A stretch of 6,466 nt of DNA. Origin: Cupriavidus sp. (GTDB lineage Bacteria; Pseudomonadota; Gammaproteobacteria; Burkholderiales; Burkholderiaceae). This document shows positions 4,860-6,466 of this stretch, piece after piece. The stretch is taken from contig JABFVP010000661.1 of NCBI GenBank assembly GCA_013362725.1, positions 1 to 6,466 on the forward strand, in the 5' to 3' direction. The notes below the pieces were generated by a model that saw nothing but the letters and a program-made list of their open reading frames with translations, did not search any database and was not told the origin of the DNA. Made by a program: the position numbers and the translations under genes. Positions within the stretch are counted from its first letter, which is position 1. Each line of letters starts with the position of its first letter.

Positions 4860-5300
4860 ATGCCCGCCGCAACCCCCGACACCGTGCTGCGGGACCTGGC
4901 CCGCCTGCGCCGGGTCCGCGACCGCATCGACCGCGACTACGCCCAGCCGCTGGACGTCGAGGCGCTTGCGCGGGGCGTGCATATGTCGGCGGGCCACCTG
5001 AGCCGGCAGTTCCGGCTGGCCTATGGCGAGTCGGTCTACGCCTACCTGATGACCCGGCGCATCGAGCGCGCCATGGCGCTGCTGCGGCGGGGCGACCTGA
5101 GTGTCACCGAGGTCTGCTTCGAGGTCGGGTGCTCGTCCCTGGGGTCCTTCAGTTCGCGGTTCACCGAGCTGGTCGGCGTCTCGCCCAGCATTTACCGGCG
5201 CGACTGCGCGCGCGAGGCCGAGGGCATTCCGTCCTGCATCGCCAGGCAGGTGACGCGACCGGTCAGGAATCGAGAAGCGCCGGAGCCGTCGTCCGACTAG
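4860..5300 (+). CDS. Stand-alone AraC/XylS-family transcriptional regulator
   Basis: A predicted 146-residue protein consisting almost only of the AraC-type DNA-binding domain. The first helix-turn-helix covers about residues 32-51 (DVEALARGVHMSAGHLSRQF). A linker helix RRIERAMALLRRGDLS (66-81) leads to the second (82-101, VTEVCFEVGCSSLGSFSSRF), followed by the family signature TELVGVSPSIYRR. There is no ligand-binding or dimerisation domain, so effector sensing is not evident. Cysteines at 86, 91, 116 and 126 are notable, but no redox role is shown. The tail RNREAPEPSSD is short. The start at 4860 is chosen to give the compact domain; no strong ribosome binding site precedes it, and the frame is open about 25 codons upstream. 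The VOC-family gene starts 44 bases after its stop, a recurrent pairing, and is the likely target or co-transcribed partner. Confidence 0.85.
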   Translation: MPAATPDTVLRDLARLRRVRDRIDRDYAQPLDVEALARGVHMSAGHLSRQFRLAYGESVYAYLMTRRIERAMALLRRGDLSVTEVCFEVGCSSLGSFSSRFTELVGVSPSIYRRDCAREAEGIPSCIARQVTRPVRNREAPEPSSD

Positions 5301-5344
5301 ACTGGCGTCCATGCATCACCCCTCATCCCTTATGGAGACTGATC

Positions 5345-5755
5345 ATGGACCTCACCATTCATTCGACCTTTCTGCCGCATTCCGATCGGGAGATCTCGCT
5401 GGCGTTTTACCGGGACGCCCTGGATTTCGAGGTCCGCAAGGATGTCGCCTTTGGCGGCCACCGCTGGATCACCGTCGGCCCGAAGGGCAAGCCCGACACT
5501 GCCATCGTCCTGTACCCGCCAAACGCGACCCCGGGCGTTACCGACGACGAGAAGCGCACCATCGCCGAGATGATGGCCAAGGGTACCTTTGCCATGCTGC
5601 TGCTTGGCGCGAAGGATCTGGATGCCGTCTTCCAGCGCCTGCAGGACCGCGACGCCGAGATCGTGCAGGAGCCGACAGACCAGCCTTACGGCGTGCGCGA
5701 CTTCGCGGTGCGCGATCCGGCCGGCAACATGATCCGGATCCAGCAACTCGAATGA
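5345..5755 (+). CDS. VOC-family (glyoxalase/bleomycin-resistance fold) protein
   Basis: A predicted 136-residue single VOC module. The first beta-alpha-beta unit is seen in TIHSTFLPHSDREISLAFYR (4-23) followed by DALDFEVRKDVAFGGHRWITVGP, and the second in the TFAMLLLGAKDLDAVFQRLQ (81-100) to RDPAGNMIRIQQLE (123-136) part. The block VQEPTDQPYGVRDFAVRDPAGN is typical of a conserved VOC subgroup usually annotated as glyoxalase. VOC proteins are often metal-dependent isomerases, dioxygenases or drug-binding proteins; the substrate here cannot be told. Candidate metal ligands are His6 and the C-terminal Glu136, by family position only. ATG 5345 is set by GGAG at 5334-5337, seven bases upstream. 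It follows the AraC-type gene and is probably controlled by it. The protein is cytoplasmic, with no signal peptide. Confidence 0.85.
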   Translation: MDLTIHSTFLPHSDREISLAFYRDALDFEVRKDVAFGGHRWITVGPKGKPDTAIVLYPPNATPGVTDDEKRTIAEMMAKGTFAMLLLGAKDLDAVFQRLQDRDAEIVQEPTDQPYGVRDFAVRDPAGNMIRIQQLE

Positions 5756-5762
5756 GGGCGGC

Positions 5763-5779
5763 GCCGGCCATGCGCCGGC
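5763..5779. terminator. Possible hairpin between convergent VOC and Bug genes
   Basis: GCCGGC at 5763-5768 pairs with GCCGGC at 5774-5779 around a 5-base loop; it lies eight bases after the VOC stop. The same bases also form a direct repeat, GCGCCGGCC, at 5761-5769 and 5772-5780. The 60-base gap between tail-to-tail genes is where a terminator is expected, but the stem is short and has no T-tract. Confidence 0.3.
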
Positions 5780-5815
5780 CTTGGCTCGCGCCGCACGGCA
5801 TGTCTCGCGATCGCC

Positions 5816-6466
5816 TTACTCGATGGTGACCTTGCCGTCCCTGACCAGCGCGGCGAACTTGCTGGTCTCGTCGCTGATGCGCCGGGCAAACGCTTCGGGC
5901 GTGCTCGACATCGGCTCGGCGCCCGCGGCCAGCATGCGTTGCTGGAAGTCGGCCGAATTCACGATCCTGACGATCTCGGCATTCAGGCGCGTGAGCACCG
6001 GCTTGGGCGTAGCGACGGGGGCGAGCACGCCGAACCACGTGCCGATATCGAAGCCCTTGAGGCCGGACTCCTCCATGGTCGGTACCTCGGGCAGCGCGGT
6101 GGAGCGCTTCGCCGTGGTCACCGCCAGCGCCTTGAGCTTGCCGCCCTGGATGTGAGGCAGGACCGTGGTCAGGGTGTCGAAGGACATGGATACCTGGCCG
6201 CCAAGCAGGTCAGTGGTCAAGGGGCCGCTTCCCTTGTACGGAACATGCAGCAGCTTCACGCCGGTGGTGGTCTGGAACTGCGTGCCGATCAGGTGTTGCG
6301 CGGTGCCGTTGCCATTCGAGCCGTACGATAGTTCCGGCGAAGCCTTCTTTGCCAGCGCGACCAGCTCGGCTACGTTCTTTACCGGGGTCCTGGCGCTGTT
6401 GATGACCAGCACATTGGGCACCATCGCCAGCGTGGACACCGGCGCCAGGTCTTTCTGGAAGCTGTA
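5816..6466 (-). CDS. Bug/TctC-family tripartite tricarboxylate transporter substrate-binding protein, C-terminal part
   Basis: The visible 216 residues run from YSFQKDLAPVSTLAMVPNVL to RDGKVTIE and the TAA stop; the gene enters from the right edge. Bug receptors are periplasmic proteins of about 320-330 residues that bind small carboxylates and feed TctA/TctB-type carriers, so roughly the first 110 residues, including the signal peptide, are missing. Family blocks seen are YGSNGNGTAQHLIGTQF, LLHVPYKGSGPLTTDLLGGQ followed by VSMSFDTL, GGKLKALAVTTAKRSTALPE followed by VPTMEESG, and WFGVLAPVATPKPVLTRLNA. The GTG at 6439 is internal and not the start. No tctA or tctB is seen in the window; orphan Bug genes are common in Cupriavidus, Bordetella and relatives. 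The gene converges with the AraC-VOC pair. Confidence 0.92.
   Translation of the reverse strand, partial: YSFQKDLAPVSTLAMVPNVLVINSARTPVKNVAELVALAKKASPELSYGSNGNGTAQHLIGTQFQTTTGVKLLHVPYKGSGPLTTDLLGGQVSMSFDTLTTVLPHIQGGKLKALAVTTAKRSTALPEVPTMEESGLKGFDIGTWFGVLAPVATPKPVLTRLNAEIVRIVNSADFQQRMLAAGAEPMSSTPEAFARRISDETSKFAALVRDGKVTIE

Noticed and set aside
4357..5001. Plus-strand open frame of 214 codons crossing the coiled-coil gene and the AraC start
   Set aside because: No recognisable domain; it is antisense to a heptad-patterned protein and out of frame with the AraC domain.
4844..5344. Fusion of the VOC protein to an upstream frame starting at 4844
   Set aside because: The upstream part is the out-of-frame shadow of the AraC gene; the VOC fold starts at ATG 5345 with a well-placed GGAG.
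1..6466. Search for CRISPR arrays, insertion sequences, tRNA or rRNA genes
   Set aside because: By eye I found no regularly spaced long repeats, no transposase motifs or terminal inverted repeats, and no cloverleaf-like sequence with tRNA consensus.

Overview
This window looks like chromosomal DNA from a GC-rich betaproteobacterium, most likely a Cupriavidus/Ralstonia-type member of the Burkholderiales. The evidence is the strongly GC-biased third codon positions, a Bug/TctC-type solute receptor at the right edge (a family hugely expanded in that group), several short lipoproteins, and many small one- or two-gene transcription units. The taxonomic call is inference from sequence style and gene families, not from a database match.

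Layout from left to right. The first 138 bases carry, on the minus strand, the N-terminus of a zinc-binding-dehydrogenase-type (MDR) oxidoreductase cut by the window edge. A 325-base divergent intergenic region with a good extended -10 promoter then leads to two plus-strand lipoprotein genes. One is a Sel1-repeat lipoprotein (464-1060); the other is a CsgG/HfaB-like lipoprotein (1114-1938). A 483-base gap without a convincing gene holds a cluster of GC-rich hairpins. Next comes a tight pair made of an exported SurE-type nucleotidase/phosphatase (2422-3375) and an uncharacterised lipoprotein starting 11 bases after its stop (3387-4040).

The pair converges on a minus-strand gene for a small alanine-rich coiled-coil protein (4075-4560). 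An 11-bp perfect inverted repeat spans the convergent ends. A possible further minus-strand reading frame (4557-4853) overlaps that gene's GTG start. The right third has a stand-alone AraC-type DNA-binding protein (4860-5300) followed by a VOC/glyoxalase-fold protein (5345-5755), a recurrent regulator-enzyme pairing. It converges on the C-terminal two thirds of a Bug-family periplasmic receptor (5816-6466, minus).

Functionally the central part is a set of cell-envelope genes: three lipoproteins and one exported hydrolase. The flanks are ordinary accessory metabolism and regulation. I see no mobile element, CRISPR array, rRNA or tRNA. The less ordinary points are the exported SurE coupled to a lipoprotein, the CsgG-like protein without visible curli partners, and regularly spaced TGTCG repeats in the region between the coiled-coil gene and the AraC gene.
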